A stretch of DNA of 64,000 nucleotides, taken from Flavobacterium daemonense. GTDB lineage: Bacteria > Bacteroidota > Bacteroidia > Flavobacteriales > Flavobacteriaceae. Both the position numbers and the translations under genes were made by a program. Below the pieces are notes generated by a model. It was not told where the DNA came from and did no database searches. It saw only the letters and a program-made list of their open reading frames with translations. Positions 43,839 to 53,823 of the stretch are shown piece by piece (positions within the stretch are counted from its first letter, which is position 1; every line of letters begins with the position of its first letter). Location: contig NZ_VJYD01000006.1 of the NCBI RefSeq assembly GCF_007341385.1, positions 1 to 64,000 of the forward strand, in the 5' to 3' direction.

Positions 43839-44948
43839 ATGAAATTTATTAACCCTTATGTGTTTGCCGTCGCAACGTTGCTGATGGTAAGTTGTTCTTC
43901 GAAAAAAGAAACACTGTCGTTAAAAGACGCCTATAAAAACGATTTCTATATCGGAACGGCTTTAAGCGCAGACCAAATTCAAGAAAAAAATAGCAAAGAA
44001 GATTCATTGATCAAAAAAGAATTTAATGCGATTACCGCAGAAAATATTATGAAATCAATGTTCACACATCCGGAAAAAGATAGATATGATTTTACTCTGG
44101 CGGACAAATTTGTTGCTTACGGAGAAAAAAATAAAATGTTTGTTCACGGACATACTTTGATTTGGCACAGTCAATTAGCTCCTTGGATGGAAAAAATAAA
44201 AGACAGTACCGAAATGAAAGCGTTTATGCAAGATCATATCACGACAATTGTTTCTAAATACAAAGGAAGAGTGAAGTCGTGGGACGTTGTTAATGAAGCT
44301 TTAAATGATGATGGAACGTTGAGAAAATCGGTTTTTTTGAATACGCTTGGAGAAAAATATTTAGTTGATGCTTTTAAATTGGCAGCAAAAGCAGATCCAA
44401 AAGCTGATTTGTATTACAACGATTATAATATCGAAGAACCAGCAAAAAGAGCGGGAGCAATTGCTTTGATCAAAAAAATAAAAGCAGCGGGAGGAAAGGT
44501 TGACGGCGTTGGAATTCAAGGACATTGGCGATTGAACAGCCCATCATTAGAGGAAATCGAAAAAAGTATTTTGGAATATTCTGCTTTAGGAATTAAAGTA
44601 GCGTTTACAGAATTAGACATTACAGTTTTGCCAAATCCGTGGGATTTAAAAGGTGCTGATGTGAATCAGAAATTTGAAGGAAATGACAAAATGAATCCGT
44701 ATCCAAAAGCATTGCCAGATTCTATTCAGAACAAATTGGCAGAGCGTTACGCTTCTATTTTCAAGTTGTTTTTAAAGCATAGAGACAAAATCAGCAGAGT
44801 TACTTTTTGGGGAGTTCATGACGGGCAATCTTGGTTAAACGACTGGCCTATAAAAGGAAGAACAAATTATCCGTTGCCATTTGATGCTAATTTAAAACAT
44901 AAAAAAGCGTACAATAGTATTCTGCAGCTTAAAGAGAAAAAAGAATAA
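43839..44948 (+). CDS. GH10 endo-1,4-beta-xylanase, lipoprotein
   Basis: The 369-residue enzyme has a lipobox ending at Cys19 (LLMVSC), so it is probably anchored to the outer membrane. It cuts the xylan backbone. The acid/base Glu153 lies in WDVVNEALND and the nucleophile Glu258 in AFTELDITVLP. WHSQLAPWM and FWGVHDGQSWL are also standard GH10 elements. It is the only endoxylanase seen in the locus and lacks carbohydrate-binding modules. Confidence 0.96.
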   Translation: MKFINPYVFAVATLLMVSCSSKKETLSLKDAYKNDFYIGTALSADQIQEKNSKEDSLIKKEFNAITAENIMKSMFTHPEKDRYDFTLADKFVAYGEKNKMFVHGHTLIWHSQLAPWMEKIKDSTEMKAFMQDHITTIVSKYKGRVKSWDVVNEALNDDGTLRKSVFLNTLGEKYLVDAFKLAAKADPKADLYYNDYNIEEPAKRAGAIALIKKIKAAGGKVDGVGIQGHWRLNSPSLEEIEKSILEYSALGIKVAFTELDITVLPNPWDLKGADVNQKFEGNDKMNPYPKALPDSIQNKLAERYASIFKLFLKHRDKISRVTFWGVHDGQSWLNDWPIKGRTNYPLPFDANLKHKKAYNSILQLKEKKE

Positions 44949-45055
44949 AAAAGAGTGCGAATTCTGCTTATTGAGAATGCTTACAGACTGTTTTTGTGAA
45001 AATTATGCAATAACGCTAAGTAAATTTGGACGGTATATTTTTTTTACTAAATTTA

Positions 45056-45068
45056 CACAACCGATTGC
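45056..45068 (+). promoter_or_regulatory. Candidate operator CACAACCGATTGC before the symporter gene
   Basis: A CG-centred site related to those at 35784-35795 and 54207-54222. TAAATTTG (45021-45028), a -7 consensus match, lies just upstream, so the site could sit in the early transcribed region and block elongation. Confidence 0.5.
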
Positions 45069-45168
45069 TTAAGCAGAAACCTTTTGAAATCAGTGCAAGA
45101 GCTAACTAAATAATCAATATTTTGTAAATGTTGATTATAGAACTAACCAAAATAACCACGAACCAATA

Positions 45169-46602
45169 ATGAATTTTAATTCCCAAAAATTATCCATAAA
45201 AGAAAAAATTGGATACAGCTTAGGTGATCTTGCCGCAAATTTAGTTTTTCAAACGCTCATGACGTATCTGGCGTATTTTTACACTGATATTTACGGATTA
45301 TCGCCAGCCCATTCATCTATAATAATGCTCGTTGTCGGTTTAATTGCAGCTTTTATTTTTAATCCTATTATTGGTGTTTTGGCAGATAGAACGACCAGCA
45401 AATGGGGGAAATTCAGACCTTGGATCTTATGGACTGCCGTGCCGTTAGGCGTAATTGCCTTGCTTGCTTTTACGACACCAAATTTCTCATACCAAGGAAA
45501 AGTAATTTATGCAGTTGCAACCTATAGTTTATTACTGCTTTTTTATGCCGGAAACAATTTGCCATATTCGGCTTTAAGTGGTGTTATTACTGGCGATATG
45601 GGCGAGCGAAACAGTATGTCGGCATACCGTTTTGTAGCCGTTATGTTTGCCCAGTTTTTTGTTCAGGTATTTATGCTCGGCATTATAAAAAGTGCCGGAA
45701 ATGGCGATAAAGCTGTTGGAATTGAAAAAGTCATGACCGTTTTGGCAATCGTTGGAACTATTATGCTTTTGATTACTTTTTTCACTACGAAAGAAAGAAT
45801 TATTCCAAAACCAGAGCAAAAATCAAGCGTAAAAGAAGATTTAAGCGATTTGGTAAAAAACAGACCGTGGGTAATCATGCTTTCATTAACGACTTTGGTT
45901 TTTATTACGTTGGCAATGAAAGGCGGATCATACGTGTATTATTTTGAAAACTATGTAGATAAAAATCAATTAGCGATTTTTATTCAGCCAATTTTAGATA
46001 CTTTGTCAAGTATTGGATTGAATCATTTTGGTAATGATCCCGTTGCTGCCGGATTCGGATTGTTCAATGCAGGAGGAATTATCTTCATGATTGTTGGAAT
46101 CACGTTGTCTAAAAAACTTGCTGATAAATATGGAAAGCGAAATATATTTGGGTTGTTTCTATTCATCTCAACACTTTTTATTATCGCTTTTTATTTCTTT
46201 CCATCAACATCGATTGGCTTTATATTTTTCTCCCAAATTTTGCATGGATTTTTCTACGGAATCACCATTCCGCTTCTTTGGGCGATGATTGCCGATGTCG
46301 CCGATTACTCGGAATGGCTGAACAATCGTCGTGCAACTGCTATTATTTTCTCGGCTATGATGGTTGGATTAAAAGCAGGTTTAAGCATTGGCGGAGCCTT
46401 GACAACTTCATTATTAGGACATTTTAATTACGTGCCAAATGCCGCACAACAGACTGATATTGCAATAAACGGAATAAAATTGCTAGTAAGTATTTTTCCG
46501 GCAATACCTTTTTTGATTGGTGTTGGATTATTGTTTTTCTACAAAATTGACAAGAAAATGGAAGTGCAGATTGAATTTGATTTAAAAGAGAGAAGAGTTT
46601 AA
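45169..46602 (+). CDS. GPH family (MFS) glycoside/pentoside cation symporter
   Basis: The 477-residue inner-membrane carrier has about 12 membrane segments. The N-terminus KIGYSLGDLAANLVFQTLMTYLAYFYTDIYG and loop GVLADRTTSKWGKFRPWILW are the marks of the glycoside-pentoside-hexuronide family. It probably takes up xylooligosaccharides or xylose with a cation. It is followed after 29 bp by a cytoplasmic GH43 enzyme, a usual pairing for import and cleavage. Confidence 0.93.
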   Translation: MNFNSQKLSIKEKIGYSLGDLAANLVFQTLMTYLAYFYTDIYGLSPAHSSIIMLVVGLIAAFIFNPIIGVLADRTTSKWGKFRPWILWTAVPLGVIALLAFTTPNFSYQGKVIYAVATYSLLLLFYAGNNLPYSALSGVITGDMGERNSMSAYRFVAVMFAQFFVQVFMLGIIKSAGNGDKAVGIEKVMTVLAIVGTIMLLITFFTTKERIIPKPEQKSSVKEDLSDLVKNRPWVIMLSLTTLVFITLAMKGGSYVYYFENYVDKNQLAIFIQPILDTLSSIGLNHFGNDPVAAGFGLFNAGGIIFMIVGITLSKKLADKYGKRNIFGLFLFISTLFIIAFYFFPSTSIGFIFFSQILHGFFYGITIPLLWAMIADVADYSEWLNNRRATAIIFSAMMVGLKAGLSIGGALTTSLLGHFNYVPNAAQQTDIAINGIKLLVSIFPAIPFLIGVGLLFFYKIDKKMEVQIEFDLKERRV

Positions 46603-46631
46603 TGTATTAAAAAAAATTAAAAAAAGAGAAC

Positions 46632-47657
46632 ATGCCTGAAGATAGTATTGAAAACATTGACTTTGCAGCATTAGATAAACGTGCAATTTCAAATCCATTA
46701 GTAAATCATATTTATACTGCTGATCCATCGGCACACGTTTTTAACGGCAAAATATATATTTATCCATCGCATGATATTGATGCGGGAATTCCGTTTAATG
46801 ATAATGGCGACCATTTTGGAATGGAAGATTATCATGTCATTTCAATGGAAAATGTCGACGCAGAAGCTATAGACCATGGTGTTGCGCTTCATGTTGACGA
46901 CGTTCCATGGGCTGTAAGGCAAATGTGGGCGCCAGATGCTGCCTGCAAAAACGGAAAGTATTATTTGTATTTTCCAGCAAAACGCCCAGACGGAATTTTC
47001 CAAATTGGCGTTGCGGTAAGCGATTCTCCAACCGGACCTTTTACGCCTGAGGAAAATGCGATAGAAGGCAGTTACAGTATTGATCCGGCTGTTTTTGAGG
47101 ATTGCGACGGTAAGTTTTATATTTATTTTGGTGGAATTTGGGGTGGTCAGCTTCAAAAATACCGAGACAATAAGTACGATAAATCAAATGAAGAGCCAAA
47201 AGCAAATGAGCCAGCATTAGGGCCAATTGTAGCGATGCTGACAGATGATATGATGGAATTTGCCGAAGAACCAAAAGAAATTAAAATTTTGGATGAAAAC
47301 GGAAATGTGCTCCTTGCCGGCGATAACGACCGTCGTTTTTTTGAAGCTTCTTGGGTTCATAAATACAACGGAAAATATTATTTCTCGTATTCAACAGGTG
47401 ATACACATTTTATTTGTTACGCCATTGGCGACAGTCCGTATGGGCCTTTTACGTATCAAGGAAGAATTTTGAATCCGGTTGTGGGCTGGACTTCGCATCA
47501 TTCTATCTGCGAGATAAATAACGAATGGTATTTGTTTTACCACGATTCGAGCTTGTCAAAAGGAGTAACACATTTAAGATCTATAAAAGTGACCAAAATC
47601 AATTATAATGAAGATGGTTCGATTGTAACAATAGATCCGTACGATAAAGAAGACTAA
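46632..47657 (+). CDS. GH43 family beta-xylosidase/arabinofuranosidase, cytoplasmic
   Basis: The 341-residue five-bladed propeller enzyme has no signal peptide. The three family acids are visible: the base Asp in IYTADPSAHVF, the pKa-tuning Asp in YSIDPAVFED, and the acid Glu in FFEASWVHKYNGKYY. It is predicted to release xylose or arabinose from imported oligosaccharides. It is co-directional with the symporter gene. The exact sugar preference cannot be told from sequence. Confidence 0.93.
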   Translation: MPEDSIENIDFAALDKRAISNPLVNHIYTADPSAHVFNGKIYIYPSHDIDAGIPFNDNGDHFGMEDYHVISMENVDAEAIDHGVALHVDDVPWAVRQMWAPDAACKNGKYYLYFPAKRPDGIFQIGVAVSDSPTGPFTPEENAIEGSYSIDPAVFEDCDGKFYIYFGGIWGGQLQKYRDNKYDKSNEEPKANEPALGPIVAMLTDDMMEFAEEPKEIKILDENGNVLLAGDNDRRFFEASWVHKYNGKYYFSYSTGDTHFICYAIGDSPYGPFTYQGRILNPVVGWTSHHSICEINNEWYLFYHDSSLSKGVTHLRSIKVTKINYNEDGSIVTIDPYDKED

Positions 47658-47779
47658 ACAGAGGATTTTCAAAAGTATTTCTGAGTTATGATTAATTTAA
47701 AAACAGCCGGTTCAAATAGTATTTTATTGACCTTTTCTATGGTCAATGTAATGGCATGAAAAAAAATTTTCACGAAACC

Positions 47780-47791
47780 ACAACCGGTTGT
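47780..47791 (+). promoter_or_regulatory. Operator-like palindrome ACAACCGGTTGT
   Basis: A perfect 12-bp palindrome identical to the core of the site before susC. No clear -7 box follows, and the nearest gene is separated from it by a repeat element, so it may be a stranded operator. Confidence 0.5.
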
Positions 47792-47856
47792 TTAAGAAAA
47801 TGCGGCAGTTTTTTTTTTTTGATTGGTTTAATTACATTAAAAAAAAATTAAGTATA

Positions 47857-47967
47857 GTTTTGTCATTTCGACTGAAAGGAGAAATCACACTAGAAGCGCC
47901 GCAAAGTGCGTTGCCAATCTTTGTCGAATCCCGAGTGTGATTTCTCCTTTCAGTCGAAATGACAAAA
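47857..47967. repeat. REP-like element TTTGTCATTTCGACTGAAAGG, copy 4
   Basis: Long near-perfect arms: the left arm starts TTTTGTCATTTCGACTGAAA and continues GGAGAAATCACAC. The right arm is its reverse complement, ending CAGTCGAAATGACAAAA. The inside holds CCAATCTTTGTCGAATCCCG, related to other copies. The closest relative is 51980-52087. Confidence 0.9.
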
Positions 47968-48065
47968 ACCTTTGCGAACCTTGCGGTTAAATAATTAAAT
48001 ACAACATTTAAAAAAATAACATATTTCATATAAAAATTAATTTTTTATAAAAGATTTTTAGCTAC

Positions 48066-48102
48066 TTTAGCATAACAGAACGGAACAGAACGGTATGCTA
48101 AA
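48066..48102 (+). promoter_or_regulatory. Inverted repeat with tandem AACAGAACGG over the xylR-like start codon
   Basis: TTTAGCATA (48066-48074) and TATGCTAAA (48094-48102) are perfect complements. Between them AACAGAACGG occurs twice in tandem (48074-48093), right up to the ATG at 48095. TACTTTAG (48063-48070) resembles a -7 box, so the transcript would start inside the site. It could be an autoregulatory operator or, if transcribed further upstream, a hairpin hiding the start codon. Confidence 0.6.
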
Positions 48103-49102
48103 AGAAGAAGGAAAATTTGAGTTTATAATTAATCACGAAAGTGATATTCCGAAGTACCAGCAATTGGTTGACGGAATTACAAATGCGATTGCTGAGAACA
48201 TTTTGCAAAAGGGAGATTTGCTTCCGTCAGTGAATGTGATCTGCAAAACCTATCAGCTGTCGAGAGATACGGTTTTTAAGGCATATTCGATTTTGAAGGA
48301 CCAGAATACAATTGATTCGGTGCCAAATAAAGGATATTATGTAGCGGGAGAAACGCGAAAAGTGCTTTTGGTTTTAGATACTTTCAAGGCTTATAAAGAG
48401 GTTTTGTATCATTCGGTTGTGAATAATTTGCCGGATAATGTGATTATCGATGTGCAATTTCATCATTATAATATTGATGTTTTTAAAACGATCGTCAATA
48501 ACGGAATTGGTAAGTATTACAAATATGTAGTCATGAATTTTGATCACGAAGATATTGCGCCGGCCTTGTCGGCAATTTCGAGTGATAAATTGCTTTTGAT
48601 CGATTGGAATATTCATGCTGAAAAAACGAATAATTATGTTTTTCAGGATTTTGGAAAAGCGTTTTATGATGCTTTAACCGAGGCTGTAGATTTATTTAAA
48701 AAGTACAAAAAAATAGAATTTGTATATCCGGATTTTACGAATCACCCTTGGGAAACGGTAGAATATTTCAAAAAATTCTGTGCCGATTTTAAATTTAAAT
48801 ATGAAATCAGTACGGATCCTAAAAAGTTCAATATCGAAAAAGGAATTGCTTATATAAGTGTAAGCGACAGGATTTTAGGGCACTTTTTAGAGCAATGCAA
48901 AGAGAAGGATTTCGAGCCTGGAAAAGACGTTGGATTTTTGTCTTACAACGAAACGCCAATGAAGAAATTTATTTACAAAGGAATTTCGGTTGTGTCAACT
49001 GATTTTAAAGAAATAGGAACCAAAGCAGCGGCATTTATCACACACGAGGAAGAAACGAAGTGTTATGTGCCGACAAAATTAATAATAAGAGAATCATTAT
49101 AA
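48095..49102 (+). CDS. GntR-type regulator with LacI-like sensor domain (xylose regulator)
   Basis: The 335-residue protein has an N-terminal GntR winged helix (about 1-80, with IPKYQQLVDGITNAIAENIL and LLPSVNVICKTYQLSRDTVFKAYSIL). Its C-terminal periplasmic-binding-type sensor domain resembles LacI-family effectors (about 90-335). This layout is known from AraR-like and XylR-like sugar regulators. It heads the xylose genes, with a 3-bp gap to xylB, so it very probably senses xylose or a derivative. The start codon lies inside a repeat structure. Confidence 0.88.
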   Translation: MLKEEGKFEFIINHESDIPKYQQLVDGITNAIAENILQKGDLLPSVNVICKTYQLSRDTVFKAYSILKDQNTIDSVPNKGYYVAGETRKVLLVLDTFKAYKEVLYHSVVNNLPDNVIIDVQFHHYNIDVFKTIVNNGIGKYYKYVVMNFDHEDIAPALSAISSDKLLLIDWNIHAEKTNNYVFQDFGKAFYDALTEAVDLFKKYKKIEFVYPDFTNHPWETVEYFKKFCADFKFKYEISTDPKKFNIEKGIAYISVSDRILGHFLEQCKEKDFEPGKDVGFLSYNETPMKKFIYKGISVVSTDFKEIGTKAAAFITHEEETKCYVPTKLIIRESL

Positions 49103-49105
49103 GTT

Positions 49106-50587
49106 ATGTATTATATCGGATATGATATTGGAAGTTCTTCTGTCAAGGCAGCCTTGGTAGAAGCAGAAACGGGCAAAAAAGTAATCGTTTTGAATGAACC
49201 TCAAAACGAAATGGAAATCTTGTCAATTCACCCAGACTGGGCAGAACAAGATCCAGAAATTTGGTGGCAGCACATTTGTACAGCAACCAAAAGAGCGATT
49301 AAAGAAGCGAATATCGACGCATCGAAAATTCAAGGAATTGGAATTTCATATCAAATGCACGGATTGGTGATTGTTGATAATGCTGGAAAAGCGCTTCGAA
49401 ATTCAATTATTTGGTGCGATAGCCGTGCGGTTGAAATTGGAAACAAGGCTTTCGCCGAAATTGGAGAAGAAAAATGCATGTCGCATTTATTGAATTCACC
49501 TGGGAATTTCACGGCTTCGAAACTGAAATGGGTAAAGGAAAACGAACCAGAAGTTTACAATAAAATCGCTAAATACATGCTTCCGGGAGATTATATCGCT
49601 TTGAAGTTGACAGGCGAAGTAACGACAACCAAAAATGGTTTGTCTGAAGGAATGCTTTGGGATTATAAAGAAAATAAAGTAGCAGACTGGCTTTTGGATT
49701 ATTACGGAATCGATCAGTCATTAACTCCAAAAATCGTAGAGAATTTTACGAATCAAGGTTTTGTTACTGAAAAAGCTTCAGCAGAATCTGGTCTTCCGGC
49801 AGGAATTCCGATTGTTTACAGAGCAGGAGATCAGCCAAATAATGCGTTGTCGTTAAATGTTTTGAATCCAGGAGAAGTGGCTGCGACCGGCGGAACTTCA
49901 GGCGTGTTTTATGCAGTAAGCGAAATGTCGTCTGGAAAAAGCACAAGAGTAAACAATTTTGTTCACGTAAACTACGAATTGGAAACGCCAAGAGTAGGTA
50001 AACTTTTGAATATTAACGGAGCAGGAATTCAGTACAGATGGCTTCGCAATAATATGGGGAATGAAAGTTATGAGGTAATGAACGAAAAGGCTTCGAATGT
50101 TGAAGTTGGTTCAGAAGGTTTAGTTGTAATTCCGTTTGGAAATGGTGCTGAGCGTATGTTCAACAATAAAAACATCGGAACCCATTTTTTAAATCTGAAC
50201 CTAAATATTCACAACAGTGCGCATTTGTTTAGAGCGTCTCTTGAAGGAATTGCGTTTTCGTTCGTGTACGGAATGGAATGTTTGAAAGATGACAATGCGA
50301 CCATTAATGTCATTAGAGCCGGAAATGATAATCTTTTCCGTTCAGAAATTTTCTCAAATACTGTGGCGACTTTAATTGGTCATGAAATCGAAATTTACAA
50401 CACAACCGGAGCAGTTGGAGCGGGAAGAGCAGTTGGTTTAAAAGATGGTGATTACAGCAAATTTGGAGCTAATGTAAGCGACAACGACCACGTAATGACG
50501 TTTTTACCGTTGCACAATAAAGAGCCTTATGAAACGGCTTATAAAAAATGGAAAAAAGAATTAGAATTAATATTAACAAATAAATAA
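49106..50587 (+). CDS. xylB: Xylulokinase
   Basis: The 493-residue FGGY-family kinase phosphorylates D-xylulose to xylulose 5-phosphate. The N-terminal [21 protein letters not shown] is the phosphate-binding part, [12 protein letters not shown] matches the QMHG motif of xylulokinases, and [13 protein letters not shown] lies in the second ATP-binding half. It is cytoplasmic. It overlaps functionally with xylA, 8 bp downstream, in one operon with the regulator. Confidence 0.94.
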   Translation: MYYIGYDIGSSSVKAALVEAETGKKVIVLNEPQNEMEILSIHPDWAEQDPEIWWQHICTATKRAIKEANIDASKIQGIGISYQMHGLVIVDNAGKALRNSIIWCDSRAVEIGNKAFAEIGEEKCMSHLLNSPGNFTASKLKWVKENEPEVYNKIAKYMLPGDYIALKLTGEVTTTKNGLSEGMLWDYKENKVADWLLDYYGIDQSLTPKIVENFTNQGFVTEKASAESGLPAGIPIVYRAGDQPNNALSLNVLNPGEVAATGGTSGVFYAVSEMSSGKSTRVNNFVHVNYELETPRVGKLLNINGAGIQYRWLRNNMGNESYEVMNEKASNVEVGSEGLVVIPFGNGAERMFNNKNIGTHFLNLNLNIHNSAHLFRASLEGIAFSFVYGMECLKDDNATINVIRAGNDNLFRSEIFSNTVATLIGHEIEIYNTTGAVGAGRAVGLKDGDYSKFGANVSDNDHVMTFLPLHNKEPYETAYKKWKKELELILTNK

Positions 50588-50595
50588 AAAATCAA

Positions 50596-51921
50596 ATGAT
50601 AGTTTTAGGAGATAAAGAATACTACAAAGGTATTGGCCAAATTAAATTTGAAGGGGCAGCATCTGATAATCCGTTGGCATTTAAATATTACAATCCAGAT
50701 CAAGTTGTAGCTGGAAAAACAATGCGTGAGCACTTTAAATTTGCAATCGCTTACTGGCATACTTTCTGCGGACAAGGTAGCGACCCATTCGGGCCAGGGA
50801 CACAGCAATTTGCTTGGGATGCATCATCAGATCCGTATCAAGCGGCAAAAGATAAGGCAGATGCTGCTTTTGAATTCATCAGCAAAATGGGATTCGATTA
50901 TTTCTGTTTCCACGATTACGATTTGATTGCTGAAGGAGCAACTTTCGCAGAATCAGAAAAACGCTTGGCTTTTATTACTGATTATTTAAAACAGAAAAAA
51001 GCAGACTCTGGAATTAAATTGCTTTGGGGAACTTCAAACTGTTTCTCAAACCCAAGATTCATGAACGGTGCGGCTACAAATCCAGATTTCAATGTAGTTG
51101 CAAGAGCAGGAGGACAAGTAAAATTGGCTTTGGACGCAACAATCGCTTTAGGCGGAGAAAACTATGTATTCTGGGGTGGTAGAGAAGGTTATATGTCTTT
51201 ATTGAACACAGATATGGGAAGAGAATTAGACCACATGGCGCAATTCTTAACAATGTCTAGAGATTATGCTAGAGCACAAGGTTTTAAAGGAACTTTCTTC
51301 ATCGAGCCAAAACCAATGGAACCATCAAAACACCAATACGATTTTGACTCAGCTACAGCAATTGGATTCTTGAAAAATTATGGTTTAGATAAAGATTTCA
51401 AAATCAATATCGAAGTAAACCACGCGACATTGGCACAACACACTTTCCAACACGAATTAGAAGTGGCTGCAAAAGCAGGAATGTTAGGAAGCATCGATGC
51501 AAATAGAGGAGATTACCAAAACGGATGGGATACTGACCAATTCCCAAACAACATCCAAGAAACAACTGAAGCGATGTTAGTTTTCTTAAAAGCTGGTGGA
51601 TTGCAAGGTGGTGGAGTTAATTTTGATGCTAAAATCAGAAGAAATTCTACAGATTTAGAAGATGTTTTCTTAGCACACATTGGTGGAGCTGATACTTTCG
51701 CAAGAGCGTTGTTGACTGCTGATAAAATCATCACTTCTTCTCCTTACGAAAAATTAAGAAAAGAAAGATACAGCTCATTCGATTCTGGTAAAGGAAAAGA
51801 TTTTGCAGAAGGAAAATTAAAGCTTAAAGATCTTTATGATATCGCGAACCAAAACGGAGAATTAACTCTTCAAAGCGGTAAACAAGAATTGTTTGAAAAT
51901 ATTATCAATCAATATATTTAA
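50596..51921 (+). CDS. xylA: Xylose isomerase
   Basis: The 441-residue class II type enzyme converts D-xylose to D-xylulose. The active site is intact: FCFHDYDL with the ring-opening His, [31 protein letters not shown] and [18 protein letters not shown] carry the two-metal ligands. Typical Bacteroidota form with the [12 protein letters not shown] segment. It sits directly behind xylB and is followed by a palindrome with a T run. Confidence 0.97.
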   Translation: MIVLGDKEYYKGIGQIKFEGAASDNPLAFKYYNPDQVVAGKTMREHFKFAIAYWHTFCGQGSDPFGPGTQQFAWDASSDPYQAAKDKADAAFEFISKMGFDYFCFHDYDLIAEGATFAESEKRLAFITDYLKQKKADSGIKLLWGTSNCFSNPRFMNGAATNPDFNVVARAGGQVKLALDATIALGGENYVFWGGREGYMSLLNTDMGRELDHMAQFLTMSRDYARAQGFKGTFFIEPKPMEPSKHQYDFDSATAIGFLKNYGLDKDFKINIEVNHATLAQHTFQHELEVAAKAGMLGSIDANRGDYQNGWDTDQFPNNIQETTEAMLVFLKAGGLQGGGVNFDAKIRRNSTDLEDVFLAHIGGADTFARALLTADKIITSSPYEKLRKERYSSFDSGKGKDFAEGKLKLKDLYDIANQNGELTLQSGKQELFENIINQYI

Positions 51922-51933
51922 TTGAAATTTTTT

Positions 51934-51966
51934 AGACCTGACAGGTTTTTAAAAACTGTCGGGTCT
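51934..51966. repeat. AGACCTGACAGGTTT palindrome, copy 4, likely terminator of xylA
   Basis: AGACCTGACAGGTTTTT faces AAAAACTGTCGGGTCT and is followed by TTTTT, so this copy can act as an intrinsic terminator for the xylR-xylB-xylA message. Confidence 0.82.
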
Positions 51967-51979
51967 TTTTTAAGTAATC

Positions 51980-52087
51980 TTTGTCATTTCGACTGAAAGG
52001 AGAAATCACACCAGAAACTCTACAAAGATTGGCGATTTTGCATGTGGAATTTCTAGTGTGATTTCTCCTTTCAGTCGAAATGACAAA
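51980..52087. repeat. REP-like element TTTGTCATTTCGACTGAAAGG, copy 5
   Basis: The 32-base left arm and its reverse complement at the right end match the copy at 47857-47967. The shorter inside contains CTCTACAAAGATTGGCG. It lies between xylA and the transaldolase gene. Confidence 0.9.
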
Positions 52088-52134
52088 CTTACTCTTCAAA
52101 CCATCCTATTAAACCAACCTCAAAACAAAAAACA

Positions 52135-52791
52135 ATGAAATTTTTTATAGATACAGCAAATTTAGAAGACATTAAAGAAGCTCAGGCTCTAGGTGTTTTA
52201 GACGGTGTAACCACAAATCCGTCATTGATGGCGAAAGAAGGGATTACAGGAAAAGCAAATATTTTAAAACATTATCTGGATATCTGCAATATTGTTGACG
52301 GCGACGTTTCGGCAGAAGTTATTTCGACTGATTATGACGGAATGATTAAAGAAGGTGAAGAACTTGCGGCTTTGCACGAACAAATCGTCGTGAAATTGCC
52401 AATGATTGCTGACGGAATCAAAGCTTGTAAATATTTTTCGGACAAAGGAATAAGAACAAATGTTACATTGGTTTTTTCTGCAGGGCAAGCACTTTTAGCA
52501 GCAAAAGCTGGTGCAACTTATGTTTCTCCGTTTTTAGGACGATTCGATGATGTTTCGACTGATGGAATGCATTTGATTTCTGAAATCAGAGAAATTTATG
52601 ATAATTATGCTTTCAATACCCAAATTCTTTCGGCTTCAGTTCGACACACTATGCACGTAATCAATTGTGCTAAAATTGGTTCTGATGTGATGACGGGGCC
52701 GTTATCTGCAATTAAAGGTTTGTTGAAACATCCCTTGACAGACATTGGTTTAAACCAATTTATAGCTGATGCTAAAAAAATGAATTTGTAA
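52135..52791 (+). CDS. Small transaldolase (TalC / fructose-6-phosphate aldolase family)
   Basis: The 218-residue enzyme belongs to the short TalC/FSA group. [16 protein letters not shown] opens the barrel, and GVTTNPSLM and the Schiff-base lysine in [10 protein letters not shown] are present, as is SPFLGRFDD. In this setting it most likely acts as a transaldolase linking xylulose 5-phosphate-derived sugars to glycolysis. Fructose-6-phosphate aldolase activity is the alternative. Confidence 0.92.
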   Translation: MKFFIDTANLEDIKEAQALGVLDGVTTNPSLMAKEGITGKANILKHYLDICNIVDGDVSAEVISTDYDGMIKEGEELAALHEQIVVKLPMIADGIKACKYFSDKGIRTNVTLVFSAGQALLAAKAGATYVSPFLGRFDDVSTDGMHLISEIREIYDNYAFNTQILSASVRHTMHVINCAKIGSDVMTGPLSAIKGLLKHPLTDIGLNQFIADAKKMNL

Positions 52792-52828
52792 TTTTTTCTG
52801 AAAAGTCAAAAGCTTTAACAGCATTAAA

Positions 52829-53803
52829 ATGGAAAAATTAGAAGTAATTACAATTAAGAATAACAGCGCTTTAGAAATGACAATTTCTAATTTCGGTGCG
52901 ACGGTAATAGGATTGAAAGTTAAAAATTCGGAAGGTGAAATTTATGATGTTGCGGCGGGTTTAAAAGAAGCGTCGAATTATCTTGAAGCGCCGTATTCAA
53001 ATGTAAAACTCTTTTTAGGATCTAGCATTGGCAGGTATGCAGGCAGGATTTCTGGCGGTGAATTTGAAATTGATGATGTTGTTTACAAAATCGAAAATGA
53101 AAATGGCGTTCATCTTCATGGAGGCGAAAATGGTTTTTTTAAAAGGTTTTGGTCGGTAAAAGAAGTGGCTGCTGATTTTGTGATTTTTTCTTATCAAAGC
53201 AAACATTTAGAAGAAGGTTATCCTGGAAATTTAGATGTTGAAGCTCGATTTGAGCTTACTCCAAAAAATGAAGTAAAAATTACATATACCGCAACAACCG
53301 ATCATGCGACTCCTGTAAATTTGACCAGTCATGTTTATATCAATTTAAACGGAAAAGGTTCTGTTTTAGATCATGAACTTCAAATCAACAGCGATTTTCA
53401 TTTAGATGTTGACTCGCAATTGCTTCCGACAGGAAAATTAAATAAATCCGAAGGAACTGCTTTTGACCGAAATGAAAAAGATAAAATCGGAAGAGAAGAT
53501 TTTAAAGGTTTTGATGATACTTTTGTGTTTAACGACAAGCAGTTAAAAGCATCTTTATCATCTTCAGAAAGCGGGATCAATATGGAAATTTTTTCAAATC
53601 AGCCAGCAATGGTGGTTTATACTCCAAAGGAATTTCCGGTTTTGCCATTTTCAAATAACAGCCAATATGAAACGTTTCCGGCGATTTGTTTTGAACCGCA
53701 AAATTTTCCCGATGCACCAAACCAAAAACATTTCCCAAATTCAATTTTGAATGTGCATGAAACCTATGTAAACGAAATGGTTTTTGCGTTTACTTTTTTA
53801 TAG
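52829..53803 (+). CDS. galM: Aldose 1-epimerase (mutarotase)
   Basis: The 324-residue protein has no signal peptide. It interconverts alpha and beta anomers of free sugars, here probably xylose released by GH43. Family residues are visible in HLHGGENGFFKRFW, the catalytic His of NLTSHVYINLNG and the catalytic Glu of CFEPQNFPDAPN. It follows the transaldolase gene by 37 bp and ends at a clear terminator. Confidence 0.92.
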   Translation: MEKLEVITIKNNSALEMTISNFGATVIGLKVKNSEGEIYDVAAGLKEASNYLEAPYSNVKLFLGSSIGRYAGRISGGEFEIDDVVYKIENENGVHLHGGENGFFKRFWSVKEVAADFVIFSYQSKHLEEGYPGNLDVEARFELTPKNEVKITYTATTDHATPVNLTSHVYINLNGKGSVLDHELQINSDFHLDVDSQLLPTGKLNKSEGTAFDRNEKDKIGREDFKGFDDTFVFNDKQLKASLSSSESGINMEIFSNQPAMVVYTPKEFPVLPFSNNSQYETFPAICFEPQNFPDAPNQKHFPNSILNVHETYVNEMVFAFTFL

Positions 53804-53823
53804 TTAATCCCAAGTTAAATTTT

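Larger units (their letters stand above)
47658..48094. other. 437-bp intergenic region with operator-like site and REP element
   Basis: It contains a hairpin ATTGACC (47726-47732) with GGTCAAT (47741-47747), the operator-like palindrome ACAACCGGTTGT (47780-47791), a T run, then the REP-like element (47857-47967). No gene is visible. The operator-like site lies 304 bp from the next start codon, with the repeat between them. Confidence 0.65.

Noticed and set aside
47832..48029. Minus-strand frame over the REP element
   Set aside because: It arises from the REP-like repeat. No independent coding signal.
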